Assembly (NCBI GenBank): GCA_002307295.1
Contig: DBTY01000021.1
Location: forward strand, 1 to 64,000
Source of the DNA: Ignavibacteriales bacterium UBA1304
GTDB lineage: Bacteria; Bacteroidota; Ignavibacteria; Ignavibacteriales; Ignavibacteriaceae
Reading direction: 5' to 3'
Length of the DNA stretch: 64,000 nucleotides
How positions within the stretch are numbered: the first letter of the stretch is position 1; each line of letters starts with the position of its first letter. Position numbers and translations under genes: made by a program. Below are positions 8,289-17,531 of this stretch, piece by piece. The notes under the pieces were generated by a model. That model was given only the letters and a program-made list of their open reading frames with translations, had not been told where the DNA came from and did not search any database.

Positions 8289-10418
8289 TTATTGTTTTTG
8301 AACGTCTGATAGAGTAAAATAAAAAGAGCTTCCAATGCCTTCATCACTTTCAGCCCAAATATAACCGTTATGTTTTTCAACAATTTCTTTACAAAGAACC
8401 AGACCAAGTCCAGTGCCTGTTTCGTTTTGAGTGCCTGTTGTAGTGAAGTGTATGTCAGACCGGAAAAGTTTACTCATGTTTTCAGTTGAAATACCTGCGC
8501 CAGAATCAGACACACAGAATATAATGCTTTTAGGATTGAAGACGAAAGAAGAATAATTGCTATTGGAAAAGGATGTTTTGAGCTCGTCAGTTATGTAAGC
8601 GTTTAAATTAATTGCGCCTCCTTCAAATGTAAATTTAATTGCATTAGCAATAAGGTTTCTGAAAAGAAGTTTTAACATTGATTTATCCGCTGTTAGTTCC
8701 AAATTGGCGTTTATATTATTAATTATCTTTATCCTTTTTTTTTCAGCGTTGGGAGTTAAAAGAGAAATAACAGATTCTACTTCCGGAACAACATGAAAAG
8801 TACTTATTACGAAATTTATACGACGCGTTTGGATTCTTGACCAAAGAAGAAGATCGTCGAGAAGGAGGTAGAGGTTTTTTAAAGCTTTATTTAGAAGAGT
8901 AGCGCTTTCTTTTATTTCTTCAGGCGTAAGGCTTTCCAGGCTATTTGCAAGTATATCGGTAATTCCCAGAAATCCGTTAAATGGTCCGCGTAAATCATGA
9001 GACAGAATAGAAATGAATTTATCTTTTGACGCATTTATTTCTTTAAGCTCTTCTGTAGTTTGATTAAGCCGCGCTTCATAATTCATCCTTATGCTAATAT
9101 CTCTAAAAATGCTCAACACAGACAGATTGTCTTCTTCAGTATTGAGGATAGAATTGGAAACTTCAAACCAAACTTTCTTTCCGTTCCAAAGAACTAATTC
9201 TTTTCTAAACCGCGGTTCAATGTCATTATCAGAAATTTTTCCTTTAAACTTTCTAAGTTTTTCTTCCTGATCGCCTAAATCCGGATTTTCTAAATTTTGA
9301 TCGTCATAGATTACAGAAAAATTTTTCCCTATTAATTCTTCTTTTGACTTTCCAATCAAAGTGCAAAATGCATCATTTACAGAAGTGATTTTCCCCTCAA
9401 TATCTATAATGCGCATTCCATCGACTGCATTATTCCAAACTTGTTTAAATTGTTTTTCAGATTTTAACAAAGCGGTTTCGCTTTTTTTTCTATCAGTTAT
9501 ATCAAAAAAGGAAACCATTACATGTTCAAGACTGTGCTCAAATCCGGAGACTACAAAAAGTCTGACAATACTATATGTAATTTCGCCGTTTACATTCTTT
9601 AGCCGCAGCTCGCCTTCATATGTAGTATTGCCTTCAGCCAGACAAATTAATTCTTCCTTAAATATTTGATATGACTCTTCTGAAAAAATATCAGTCAAAT
9701 TGCCTGGTATTATTTTTTTCTCATTATTCAAAGGATCATCAGAGTCCATATGATTAACATCTAAAATCTTTACAAGCGAAGCGCATTTAAAAACATCTTC
9801 AAAATGCGAATCAAAGTGAACTCGGAAGTCGCATACTCCCAAATCTCTAAGCCGATCAAAATATGATTTTATTTGTGAAAAATCTTCTTCCCAGATGGGG
9901 AAGGGAGAGCGATTGAATAAATAGTGAAAACGATTCTCGCTTGTTTTCAAGGCGTTTTCAAGTTTATTGATATATTCAATATAATATTGTTTGGGAGCTT
10001 GAGAAACTAAATCTGCATTCTCATCTGTTTGCGTTCCCTTAATACAAAGAGCTTGCTTTATTTTGTTTTTTAAGATTAATGAATTCGAGTTGTTTTGGAT
10101 TATATCAAAAGGATTTAATTGAATGAGCCTATTAAAAAAAGTCTCATTTATATCAGGAGGAGTAATAAAAATAATAGGTATCTGAAAATTACTAAGAGTT
10201 TTTTCTAGAAAGAAAGCGGCATTATTTTTTTCATTAACATCAATGTCGATAAGTATTAAATCAATCTGTTCTTTGTTTTTTACAAAAAAATTAGTCGACG
10301 AATTATATTCGCTGATATGAATAACTTGCAGGTTTTCATTCTTAAACCATTCGGAAGAAATTATAGGAGATTGGTCTTCATTTGCGATAAATACTATTTT
10401 ATACAAATAATTTACCAT
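8289..10418 (-). CDS. PAS sensor histidine kinase with N-terminal degenerate receiver domain
   Basis: This is a 709-residue soluble kinase. Residues 5-120 look like a receiver fold: acidic pair ED at 14-15 and LILIDID with Asp 58/60. However, the conserved Lys near beta-5 is missing (FDIIQNNSNS), so it is probably a pseudo-receiver. Two PAS regions follow (about 150-310 and 320-440, the second reading RIIDIEGKITSVNDAFCTLIGKS). HisKA has SHDLRGPFNGFLG (His near 473). HATPase has NAIKF, DSGAGIS and GTGLGLVLCKEIVEKH, and ends the protein without a receiver output. Its kinase core resembles that of the TPR kinase at 21342. It is divergent from a response regulator gene at 10788, a possible partner. 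There is no visible Shine-Dalgarno site. Confidence 0.9.
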   Translation of the reverse strand: MVNYLYKIVFIANEDQSPIISSEWFKNENLQVIHISEYNSSTNFFVKNKEQIDLILIDIDVNEKNNAAFFLEKTLSNFQIPIIFITPPDINETFFNRLIQLNPFDIIQNNSNSLILKNKIKQALCIKGTQTDENADLVSQAPKQYYIEYINKLENALKTSENRFHYLFNRSPFPIWEEDFSQIKSYFDRLRDLGVCDFRVHFDSHFEDVFKCASLVKILDVNHMDSDDPLNNEKKIIPGNLTDIFSEESYQIFKEELICLAEGNTTYEGELRLKNVNGEITYSIVRLFVVSGFEHSLEHVMVSFFDITDRKKSETALLKSEKQFKQVWNNAVDGMRIIDIEGKITSVNDAFCTLIGKSKEELIGKNFSVIYDDQNLENPDLGDQEEKLRKFKGKISDNDIEPRFRKELVLWNGKKVWFEVSNSILNTEEDNLSVLSIFRDISIRMNYEARLNQTTEELKEINASKDKFISILSHDLRGPFNGFLGITDILANSLESLTPEEIKESATLLNKALKNLYLLLDDLLLWSRIQTRRINFVISTFHVVPEVESVISLLTPNAEKKRIKIINNINANLELTADKSMLKLLFRNLIANAIKFTFEGGAINLNAYITDELKTSFSNSNYSSFVFNPKSIIFCVSDSGAGISTENMSKLFRSDIHFTTTGTQNETGTGLGLVLCKEIVEKHNGYIWAESDEGIGSSFYFTLSDVQKQ

Positions 10419-10787
10419 TGATAATCTTTTAATGACAATTTAATTTAGCGCTTTTACCTATACTTGTCAAAAATAAACTTATTATTATTTCATAATAATA
10501 TTATAAAGAAATTAGTATCTTTCCCTTCCGAATATTTAGTATAAAGTAAATTATATGCGACGTAAATCAAAATACCTACCTATCTATGTAGGTTAATGAA
10601 CTCTTGATAGTATATATTATATTTTGTTACTTATGTATTAAATATTCTAAATATAAAGCAGCAAGAATATTTTTTTGCAATTCTAAGCATAAAAAATCAA
10701 AAAGCTGGCAAAAAAACTATCAAAGCGATGGCATTATTACAAAAATATCCTATTGTGTGTTGGATATATGGAAAAAATTAGTTGGAT
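10419..10787. other. Divergent intergenic region between PAS kinase and response regulator
   Basis: These 369 bases are strongly AT-rich and must hold promoters for both neighbours, but I cannot place a convincing consensus. One short dyad is visible: acctac (10574-10579) and gtaggt (10588-10593), 8 bases apart. A frame from 10604 beginning TTG (79 codons) runs into the regulator gene and has no ribosome binding site or recognisable product, so I do not call it. Confidence 0.4.
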
Positions 10788-11669
10788 ATGCTGGAAGGGA
10801 ACAGAAAAATACTGATTGTGGACGACGAAGCCGACAATACTAAATACTTTAGGCGAGTGTTAGAATGGAATGGATACTGTTGTATTATTGCTGAAGATGG
10901 GGAAACTGCTTTACGAAAAACATCTTTAGAAGCGCCAGATATAATAATACTTGACTGGCTAATGCCAGAATTATCCGGCATTGACGTCTTGAAAAAGTTA
11001 AAAAATAACCCGCAGACCCGCTATATTCCAGTAATAATGGCAACCGGAGTAATGATGGAGTCGAATAATCTTAAAACTGCTCTTGAAGAAGGAGCTGCTG
11101 ATTTTATTAGAAAGCCGGTAGATTCAATAGAGTTAACAGCTCGTGTAAATTCAGTTTTATCATTTACTCTTGAACATGAAGAAAAATTAGCCTTAGAGAA
11201 AAAAATATTTATTGAGCAAGAAGAAGCTCTAAGACGGGAAGTAATTTCAAAAGAGAAGGAATTGGTTTCAAATTCGGTGCAGCTTTCGCTAAATAATCAG
11301 CTCGTTACAAAAATGATAGGGGAAATTGAAAAAATTGTAAAAAAAATAAATTATAACGATAAAGCTGCAATCAATAGGAGTATATATAATTTTAGAAAAT
11401 CCAGTTTTGAAATGAACTGGAGTCAGTTTGAAATGCAATTTATGGACATTCACGCAGAATTCTCGTCTTTTTTACGAAAAAATTTTCCTGATCTATCGTC
11501 TAATGAAATAAAATTATGTCTTTTATTCTGTATGAATCTTACGACAAAAGATATTTCTGCGCTTACTTTTATTTCGTATGAAGGAGTGCGAAAAGCTCGT
11601 ACAAGGCTGAGAAAAAAATTAGCTCTTGATAGCGAGACTGACCTTATTCAATTTCTACAGAGTTTGTAA
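10788..11669 (+). CDS. Response regulator with C-terminal helix-turn-helix
   Basis: This is a receiver-output protein of about 293 residues. The N-terminal receiver carries ILIVDDEADN, phospho-Asp in IILDWLMPELSG and the Lys in FIRKPVDS. A coiled-coil linker of about 60 residues (EEKLALEKKIFIEQEEALRREV) follows. The last 80 residues read FPDLSSNEIKLCLLFCMNLTTKDIS, then YEGVRKARTRLRKKL, the LuxR-like HTH pattern found in Bacteroidota TPR/HTH regulators. It is therefore probably a DNA-binding transcription factor. The start is uncertain: TTG at 10782, ATG at 10788, neither with a good Shine-Dalgarno site. It is divergent from the PAS kinase at 8289-10418 and convergent with the PAS kinase at 11700, and either could phosphorylate it. 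Confidence 0.88.
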   Translation: MLEGNRKILIVDDEADNTKYFRRVLEWNGYCCIIAEDGETALRKTSLEAPDIIILDWLMPELSGIDVLKKLKNNPQTRYIPVIMATGVMMESNNLKTALEEGAADFIRKPVDSIELTARVNSVLSFTLEHEEKLALEKKIFIEQEEALRREVISKEKELVSNSVQLSLNNQLVTKMIGEIEKIVKKINYNDKAAINRSIYNFRKSSFEMNWSQFEMQFMDIHAEFSSFLRKNFPDLSSNEIKLCLLFCMNLTTKDISALTFISYEGVRKARTRLRKKLALDSETDLIQFLQSL

Positions 11670-11699
11670 GTAAAAGTCGCTTATTGATAGAGTTCCTCT

Positions 11700-13211
11700 C
11701 TATAGATATTGAGGAAGAACCGCAGTAAAAGTTGTGCCTTCCTCCTGGGTGGAAGTAAAAGAGATTGATCCTTTTAAGTAAGTTTGAAGAAGGTATTTCA
11801 TACTAAACACTCCTAGACCCCGGCCTTCGCCTTTTGTAGAAACTGAGCTTGTCAGAATTTGAGATTTAATATCCTCTGGGATATAAGCTTGGTTGTGAAC
11901 CCAAAAAGCGACATTCCCATCTTGCAACCTGCATCCCATCGTAATTACGTCGTCATGCTCGGAGGCTTCAATTGCATTTTTTAACATATTAGTTATAATT
12001 CGGCCCAAAAGAGCATGGTCGCATTCCATATTGATATTTTCACAGTCTTTTACAATTTCAATTGCGCGATAACTTAGCGAATTTGAATGCAAGAAGAGCT
12101 CGCGAAGATTATTTAAAAGTTCATAAGCCTTAATCGGTTTAATTTCCAGAGTGATTTCATTTGATTTTGAAGAAATAAGAAATCTGTGGGTTTTAATTTC
12201 GTCTATTATTCTAATAGCCTGAGTATTAAGCAAATTTGTAAATTTCTGTTTCGTTTGGGAATCTATATTTTTATCCAACAGAAGAGTCGACAGACTTTGT
12301 AAAGTTCCGGCGGTATTAAGAATGTCATGAAAGAAAATTCGCTCAATTTGTTTCTTTTCAGTAACATTTTCAACAATTCCAACTCCGCCTACAATAGCTC
12401 CATTTTTTAGATTCACAGGCGCTACTTCAATTTTAAGAGGAATAACCTTTCCAGAACTAGGCGTTTTATAGTTCCCTTCAAAGTGTCCATATTCTCCATT
12501 CAAAGCAGTTTTAATAGATTCCGAGAATGGCATTTCGAGCATACTCATCCCCAGAACATTTACACGCGGCGAACCAAGTATTTTTAGGAAAAGATCGTTA
12601 CAATCCGTAAGCTTTCCTTGCAAATTGAAGTGGAATATGCCAAGCGGGATGTTATTAAAAACCAATCTGTATTTTTCTTCGCCTTCGGAAACAGCCTCGG
12701 CTGCGCTTGATGCGCATGTATTATTAGATCGTTTTATCTCTTCTTCCTTTCTGTCAGTAATATCCTGTACTGTGCCAAAAATACTAATAGGGGAGCCTGT
12801 TTCATCGTATTCGATATTCCCAATTTCATTTATCCAATGGATTGAGTTATCGTCTTTACGGATGATTCTGTAATCAACGTTAAAATAAGATTTCGAACCA
12901 AAAAAATCGGATGTGTTTTTAGCAAGCGTTTCTCTATCGTCTGGGTGAACTAAATCCATCCAGGAATTATAGTTACGTATATAGTTTTTATTTATTCCAA
13001 GAACTTGATCAAAAGAATCTGCGCTTATCCAGAAATCTCCTTTTATAAAGTACTTAAAATATCCAAGTTGTGCTAAACGTTGGGATTCTTGTAACCAAAA
13101 AAGATTTTTAAGTAAGGATTTCTCAACTTCTTTGAAATTATCAATTTCTTTCTCAAGTTGATTGATTCTGGCTTGCAGTTTATTCTCATCTGAAATAGAA
13201 GATTTATCCAT
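11700..13211 (-). CDS. PAS sensor histidine kinase with non-canonical H-box
   Basis: This is a 503-residue soluble kinase. A short N-terminal coiled coil is followed by a PAS_3-type domain (about 45-165, ending FGTVQDITDRKEEE) and a second PAS (about 180-285, GIFHFNLQGKLTDCNDLFLKILG). The phosphoacceptor region reads RIFFHDILNTAG (His near 292), closer to the HDxxN form of some short-helix kinases than to HExRTP. The HATPase has NMLKNAIEAS and GEGRGLGVFSMKYLL and ends the protein. It is divergent from the CheY-like regulator at 13526, the likeliest partner by position. The ATG has no clear Shine-Dalgarno site. Confidence 0.88.
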   Translation of the reverse strand: MDKSSISDENKLQARINQLEKEIDNFKEVEKSLLKNLFWLQESQRLAQLGYFKYFIKGDFWISADSFDQVLGINKNYIRNYNSWMDLVHPDDRETLAKNTSDFFGSKSYFNVDYRIIRKDDNSIHWINEIGNIEYDETGSPISIFGTVQDITDRKEEEIKRSNNTCASSAAEAVSEGEEKYRLVFNNIPLGIFHFNLQGKLTDCNDLFLKILGSPRVNVLGMSMLEMPFSESIKTALNGEYGHFEGNYKTPSSGKVIPLKIEVAPVNLKNGAIVGGVGIVENVTEKKQIERIFFHDILNTAGTLQSLSTLLLDKNIDSQTKQKFTNLLNTQAIRIIDEIKTHRFLISSKSNEITLEIKPIKAYELLNNLRELFLHSNSLSYRAIEIVKDCENINMECDHALLGRIITNMLKNAIEASEHDDVITMGCRLQDGNVAFWVHNQAYIPEDIKSQILTSSVSTKGEGRGLGVFSMKYLLQTYLKGSISFTSTQEEGTTFTAVLPQYL

Positions 13212-13525
13212 ATATACTTTAGCAGGGGTTTTGAAGAAAATAGAAACAATGAATAAAATAATTAATTATTTAAAGTTATTGCTCTTTTTCCAGTTATTCA
13301 AGGTAATAATAGCTTCAAATTAAAAAGTAAAAAACGTTAAAATATTCAATTTATACAAAAAATTCAGGTTTATCCTAATAAATAAAAACCCAATTCCCAT
13401 TTAATCAGTGTATTAAGAACAAAAATTACTCGCTTAGAACAAATTATCTTCTCTCGTAACAAAAACATCCTTAATAGTTGTTGCATTTATTAAAATGGCA
13501 ATGAGAAAAATTAAAAGTGGAAAAG
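13212..13525. other. Divergent intergenic region upstream of CheY-MCP 2
   Basis: This AT-rich stretch separates a leftward kinase from the rightward regulator-receptor pair and must hold both promoters. I searched it for sigma-28 (TAAAGTTT/GCCGATAA) and sigma-54 (GG/GC) elements and found none convincing. No ORF or strong dyad is seen. Confidence 0.35.
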
Positions 13526-13927
13526 ATGATGTATAAAATAATGGTTGTAGACGATGAAGATGAAATCAGGACTAGCGTAGCCGAAATGCTTATTAATAAA
13601 AAATATGAAGTTCACCAGGCCAGAAACGGAAAAGAAGCATTTATAATGATAAACAATAAAATTCCTGATCTAATTATCTCAGATATAATGATGCCAGTTA
13701 TGGATGGAATAAAATTATTGGAAATGCTAAAAAAGGAGGCGGCAACTAAAGATATACCATTCATTGTGTTATCTGCAAAATCGAGCGGTTCAAATAAGGA
13801 TATCTGTATTGCAAAAGGCGCTGACGAATATATTAACAAGCCATTTGACGCTTTAGACTTATACAACGCGGTTTCAAAGAATTTAAATAAAAATAAAAAA
13901 AACGGAGGAAGACATGAAATGGTTTAA
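13526..13927 (+). CDS. Single-domain CheY-like response regulator
   Basis: This is a stand-alone receiver of about 133 residues. It shows IMVVDDEDE (acidic pocket), phospho-Asp in LIISDIMMPVMDG, the Ser/Thr position in IVLSAKSSG and the Lys in YINKPFDA. It has no output domain, so it acts by protein contact or as a phosphate sink. Starts at GTG 13517, ATG 13526 or ATG 13529 are all in frame. The sequence gtggaaaag gives the last two a weak ribosome site. The last 14 bases overlap the start of MCP 2, whose GGAGGA ribosome binding site lies inside this gene, so the two are translationally coupled and likely act together. Confidence 0.92.
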   Translation: MMYKIMVVDDEDEIRTSVAEMLINKKYEVHQARNGKEAFIMINNKIPDLIISDIMMPVMDGIKLLEMLKKEAATKDIPFIVLSAKSSGSNKDICIAKGADEYINKPFDALDLYNAVSKNLNKNKKNGGRHEMV

Positions 13928-16900
13928 CAACCTTGGAATAGCAAGAAAGTTAATTTACTCTTTCTTGTTCGTATCGTTAATTTCTGCTGCAATGAGCTCA
14001 TTTGGGATTTATAACCTGAATAAACTGGCTGATAAGGACGCTTATATGTATGATAACTGTCTAATTTCATTAGAACAGTTGGGGCTTGTATCGGCAAACT
14101 ATGAAAGAATTAACGGTTTGCTGATGGAGCAAAACATGGATTCGGATAAATTAGCAGTACAGCAAAGGTCTAAAGAAATTGGAGAGCTAACTCAAAAAAT
14201 CAGCGAAACGCTAAAAGTGTATGAAGCAAGTATTTCTACTCCAGATGAACGAAAAATGTATGAAGAATATGTTCCTTTAAGAAAAAGTTATCGCGATTTA
14301 GAAACGAAAATTATAAAACTGAACGAAGAAGGAAAAGTGCAGGAAGCGAAAGATATTCTTGTAGGAGAACTACATGAGTTTAGCGTTAAATATCGCGAAG
14401 CTGTATCAAAATTATATGATTATAACGTGGATTATGCGCATAAAATACAGATGGATAACTCATCCACTGCTTCTTCAACGATATGGGCAATGATACTAAT
14501 TTCCATAATCGGCATTTTTATCTCGATATCATTGGGAGTTTTGATCTCTAAAATAGTTAAAAACCCTATACAAAAAGTTCTTGAAATGGCCAGTGAAATG
14601 ATGAAAGGACATACTAAGGCGCGCGTAAATCTTGATACTGAAGATGAACTTGGACAAATGGGCAAGACTCTTGATAAATTTGTTACATATTTAGACGATG
14701 AAGTCTTGGGGGCATTCAGAAAAATAAGCGAAGGAGACGTTAATTTTTCGATGAAGGCTTTTGATAATGGAGACGAAATAGCTCCTGTAGTAAATAAAGT
14801 AACGGAAAATATTCAGGCTGTAATAAAAGAAACTAACACGCTTACTGGCGCGGCGGTTGACGGGAAGCTAAGCATAAGAGGAAATGATGAAAAATTCGAC
14901 GGCGGTTATAAAGAAATTATAAGCGGCATAAACAATACATTAGACTCATTAATTGCTCCTCTTAATATGGCTGCCGAGTATATTGACAGAATCAGCAAGG
15001 GGGATGTTCCCAATAAAATAACCGACGCTTATAATGGCGATTTCAACGAACTTAAAAATAATCTTAACGTATGCATAGACGCAATAAATGAATTGGTTAT
15101 AGACGCAAAAACGCTTGCTACTGCTGCTGTTGAAGGAAAATTAAGCGTTAGAGCAGACGCAAAAAAACATTACGGCGATTTTAGAATTATAATACAAGGA
15201 GTTAACGCTAGTCTGGATTCTGTTATCGGCCCTCTTAACTTGGCGGCAGAGTATGTAGATAGAATTAGCAAAGGAGACATTCCTAATAAAATAACGGAAA
15301 AGTATAACGGCGATTTCCAGGAAATTAATAATAATCTTAATCTTTGTATTGATTCTGTTAACTTATTAGTAGACGATGCAAAAATGCTAGCTGCGGCGGC
15401 AATAGAAGGGAAACTAAGTAAACGAGCAGACACTATGAAACACGGCGGAGATTTCCGCAAGATAATAGAGGGCCTAAACGATACGTTGAGTTCTGTAGTA
15501 GGACCATTAAATGTTGCCGCAGATTATATTAACCAGATAGGAAGAGGAGAAATACCAACAAAAATTAATGAAGAATATAAAGGCGATTACAATATTCTTA
15601 AAACAAGCATTAATTCTTGTATTGACGGCTTGGAAGGCTTGACTGAATCTGCCGAAGTAATTAATAAAATGTCTTTCAACGATTACACTACAACTGTAAA
15701 AGGCCAGTATCTTGGAGTATATGGAAACATTGCAAGCTCTGTAAATATGGTAATCTCTCACTTGTCGCATACTGTAGGTATTATTGAAGAGGTTGCGCAG
15801 GGAGATATGAAAGAACTTGAAGCTCTAAAAAAGATAGGAAAGAGAAGCGAGAATGACAGACTTATGCCGTCAGTTATTCAAATGATGACAAGTATAAAAA
15901 ACCTTATTGAGGATATAAGTCGCCTTACAATTGCAACAGAAAACGGACAACTAACAGTTCGGGCTGAAGAAGGCAAACATAATGGAGATTACAAGACTGT
16001 TATGGTCGGCGTTAACAAAATACTGAATTCTGTAATTAATCCATTAAATATGGCTGCTGAATATGTAGACTTGATAAGTAAAGGAAATATCCCAGCGAAT
16101 ATAACTGAAGAATATAAAGGCGATTACAATACAATTAAAAACAATCTTAATATTTGTTTTGACGCTATAAATCTTCTTGTAAAAGACACAAAAGAATTAG
16201 CTGCAACGGCGGTTGAAGGACAGTTAGAAAAGAGAGCCGACGTTACAAAACATGGCGGAGACTTTAGAAAAATAGTAGAAGGCATAAATAATACGCTTGA
16301 GGCCGTATTAACTCCAATCAAAGAAGGCGTATCGGCATTAGCTGAAATGGCCAAAGGAGATTTCTCGGGTAGAATAACAAGCGATTATAAAGGCGATCAT
16401 CAATTGATTAAGAACAGTATAAACGCAGTGTCAGAATCTCTTAATCAGGCCTTAGACGAAGTAAGCGAAGCTGCTGAAGCTGCTGCAAGCGCAAGCACTC
16501 AAATATCTTCAAGCGCAGAAGAATTAGCTTCAGGTTCGCAGGAACAAAGCCAGCAGACGCTTGAAGTTGCCGGAGCGGTTGAACAAATGACAAAAACCAT
16601 ATTTGAGAGCTCTAAAAATGCAAGCACAGCTTCAGAACTTTCAAGTCAGGCTAACGTAAGCGCCGGCGAAGGAATGAAGAAAATACGCGAAACTAAAGAA
16701 GGAATGCAGAGAATAGTAGAGTCTTCTGAAACAACAGCCAATGTAATAGCTTCGCTTGCTAAGAAATCGGATCAGATAGGCGAGATAAGCCAGGTCATTG
16801 ACGATATTGCAGACCAGACAAATTTGCTGGCATTGAACGCGGCAATTGAAGCGGCCAGAGCAGGAGAACAAGGCAGAGGCTTTGCGGTTGTGGCTGACGA

Positions 16901-17330
16901 AGTAAGAAAGCTTGCTGAAAGAACGACAAAAGCAACTAAAGAAATTGCCGATACAATTAAAGAAATCCAGCATGAAGCAACTAAGGCTGATAAATCCATG
17001 AAGGAAGCAACCGATAATGTGAAAGAAGGAATGGATCTGACTGAGCATGTAGCTGAAGCTTTGGAAGTAATAAAGGACAATTCAGTTAAAGTTTCTGACG
17101 TGATTAATCAGGTAGCCGCAGCTACGGAAGAACAATCTTCGGCAGCAGAACAAATAAGCAAAAATGTAGAAGCTATCAGCAGCGTTACTCAAGAAAGCGC
17201 GGCCGGAACTTCTCAAATTGCGCATGCCGCTGACGATTTGAATAGATTAACATTAAATCTGCAACAATTATTGAGTAGATTCAAACTTAGCGATATGGGA
17301 AATAGAAAATCCGTTAGTATAAGGAAGTGA
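13914..17330 (+). CDS. Methyl-accepting chemotaxis protein with a long poly-HAMP chain (MCP 2)
   Basis: This is a 1138-residue paralog of MCP 1 with the same plan: TM1 (about 10-32), four-helix sensor, TM2 (about 188-212), 14 HAMP-like units and the MCP signalling hairpin with its tip near residue 971 (DQTNLLALNAAIEAARAGEQ). One HAMP pair differs from the alternating pattern: FNDYTTTVKGQYLGVYGNIA followed by a unit with AQGDMKELEALKKIGKRSEN. The same variant pair occurs at a comparable place in MCP 3. The ribosome binding site aacggaggaagac lies within the upstream CheY gene. The C-terminus (NRKSVSIRK) lacks a CheR tether. The unusual coupling to a lone receiver suggests a dedicated signalling pair. 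The ligand is unknown. Confidence 0.95.
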   Translation: MKWFNNLGIARKLIYSFLFVSLISAAMSSFGIYNLNKLADKDAYMYDNCLISLEQLGLVSANYERINGLLMEQNMDSDKLAVQQRSKEIGELTQKISETLKVYEASISTPDERKMYEEYVPLRKSYRDLETKIIKLNEEGKVQEAKDILVGELHEFSVKYREAVSKLYDYNVDYAHKIQMDNSSTASSTIWAMILISIIGIFISISLGVLISKIVKNPIQKVLEMASEMMKGHTKARVNLDTEDELGQMGKTLDKFVTYLDDEVLGAFRKISEGDVNFSMKAFDNGDEIAPVVNKVTENIQAVIKETNTLTGAAVDGKLSIRGNDEKFDGGYKEIISGINNTLDSLIAPLNMAAEYIDRISKGDVPNKITDAYNGDFNELKNNLNVCIDAINELVIDAKTLATAAVEGKLSVRADAKKHYGDFRIIIQGVNASLDSVIGPLNLAAEYVDRISKGDIPNKITEKYNGDFQEINNNLNLCIDSVNLLVDDAKMLAAAAIEGKLSKRADTMKHGGDFRKIIEGLNDTLSSVVGPLNVAADYINQIGRGEIPTKINEEYKGDYNILKTSINSCIDGLEGLTESAEVINKMSFNDYTTTVKGQYLGVYGNIASSVNMVISHLSHTVGIIEEVAQGDMKELEALKKIGKRSENDRLMPSVIQMMTSIKNLIEDISRLTIATENGQLTVRAEEGKHNGDYKTVMVGVNKILNSVINPLNMAAEYVDLISKGNIPANITEEYKGDYNTIKNNLNICFDAINLLVKDTKELAATAVEGQLEKRADVTKHGGDFRKIVEGINNTLEAVLTPIKEGVSALAEMAKGDFSGRITSDYKGDHQLIKNSINAVSESLNQALDEVSEAAEAAASASTQISSSAEELASGSQEQSQQTLEVAGAVEQMTKTIFESSKNASTASELSSQANVSAGEGMKKIRETKEGMQRIVESSETTANVIASLAKKSDQIGEISQVIDDIADQTNLLALNAAIEAARAGEQGRGFAVVADEVRKLAERTTKATKEIADTIKEIQHEATKADKSMKEATDNVKEGMDLTEHVAEALEVIKDNSVKVSDVINQVAAATEEQSSAAEQISKNVEAISSVTQESAAGTSQIAHAADDLNRLTLNLQQLLSRFKLSDMGNRKSVSIRK
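14545..16434 (+). repeat. Array of 14 HAMP-like units inside MCP 2
   Basis: Two leading HAMPs (MKGHTKARVNLDTEDELG; SEGDVNFSMKAFDNGDEIA) are followed by five EGKLS/RAD and five SKGDIP/GDF-type units in alternation. They are interrupted by one variant pair (FNDYTTTV and AQGDMKEL). The count by eye is 14, the same as in the two paralogs. Confidence 0.75.
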
Positions 17331-17390
17331 TGAGATAAATAAGAGTAGATGTAACATGAACTAAGAACCCCGGATAATTTATTTCTTTAA

Positions 17391-17418
17391 GCCTCCCCGA
17401 TAAATCGGGGAGGCTTTT
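17391..17418 (+). terminator. Rho-independent terminator of the CheY-MCP 2 unit
   Basis: The arms gcctccccga (17391-17400) and tcggggaggc (17405-17414) form a perfect 10-bp GC-rich stem with loop taaa, followed by ttttaattt. Confidence 0.92.
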
Positions 17419-17504
17419 AATTTGTAATTAAAACTGTAAGGTTAGTGGGTAAACAATAATTTTTCGGAATAAATTATCATCATTAGTAAACAATCAACAT
17501 CGTC

Positions 17505-17531
17505 TAAACTTTTGACAAATTAATCCGATTA
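17505..17531 (+). promoter_or_regulatory. Candidate sigma-28 (FliA-type) promoter for MCP 3
   Basis: TAAACTTT at 17505-17512 matches the -35 consensus TAAAGTTT at 7 of 8 positions. After the standard 11-base spacer, tccgatta (17524-17531) matches GCCGATAA at 6 of 8. It lies about 165 bases before the MCP 3 start. Receptor genes are classic FliA targets. There is no experimental support. Confidence 0.45.

Noticed and set aside
10604..10843. 79-codon plus-strand frame starting TTG upstream of the response regulator
   Set aside because: Low-complexity Lys/Ile-rich translation, no ribosome binding site, and overlaps the well-supported receiver coding start in another frame.
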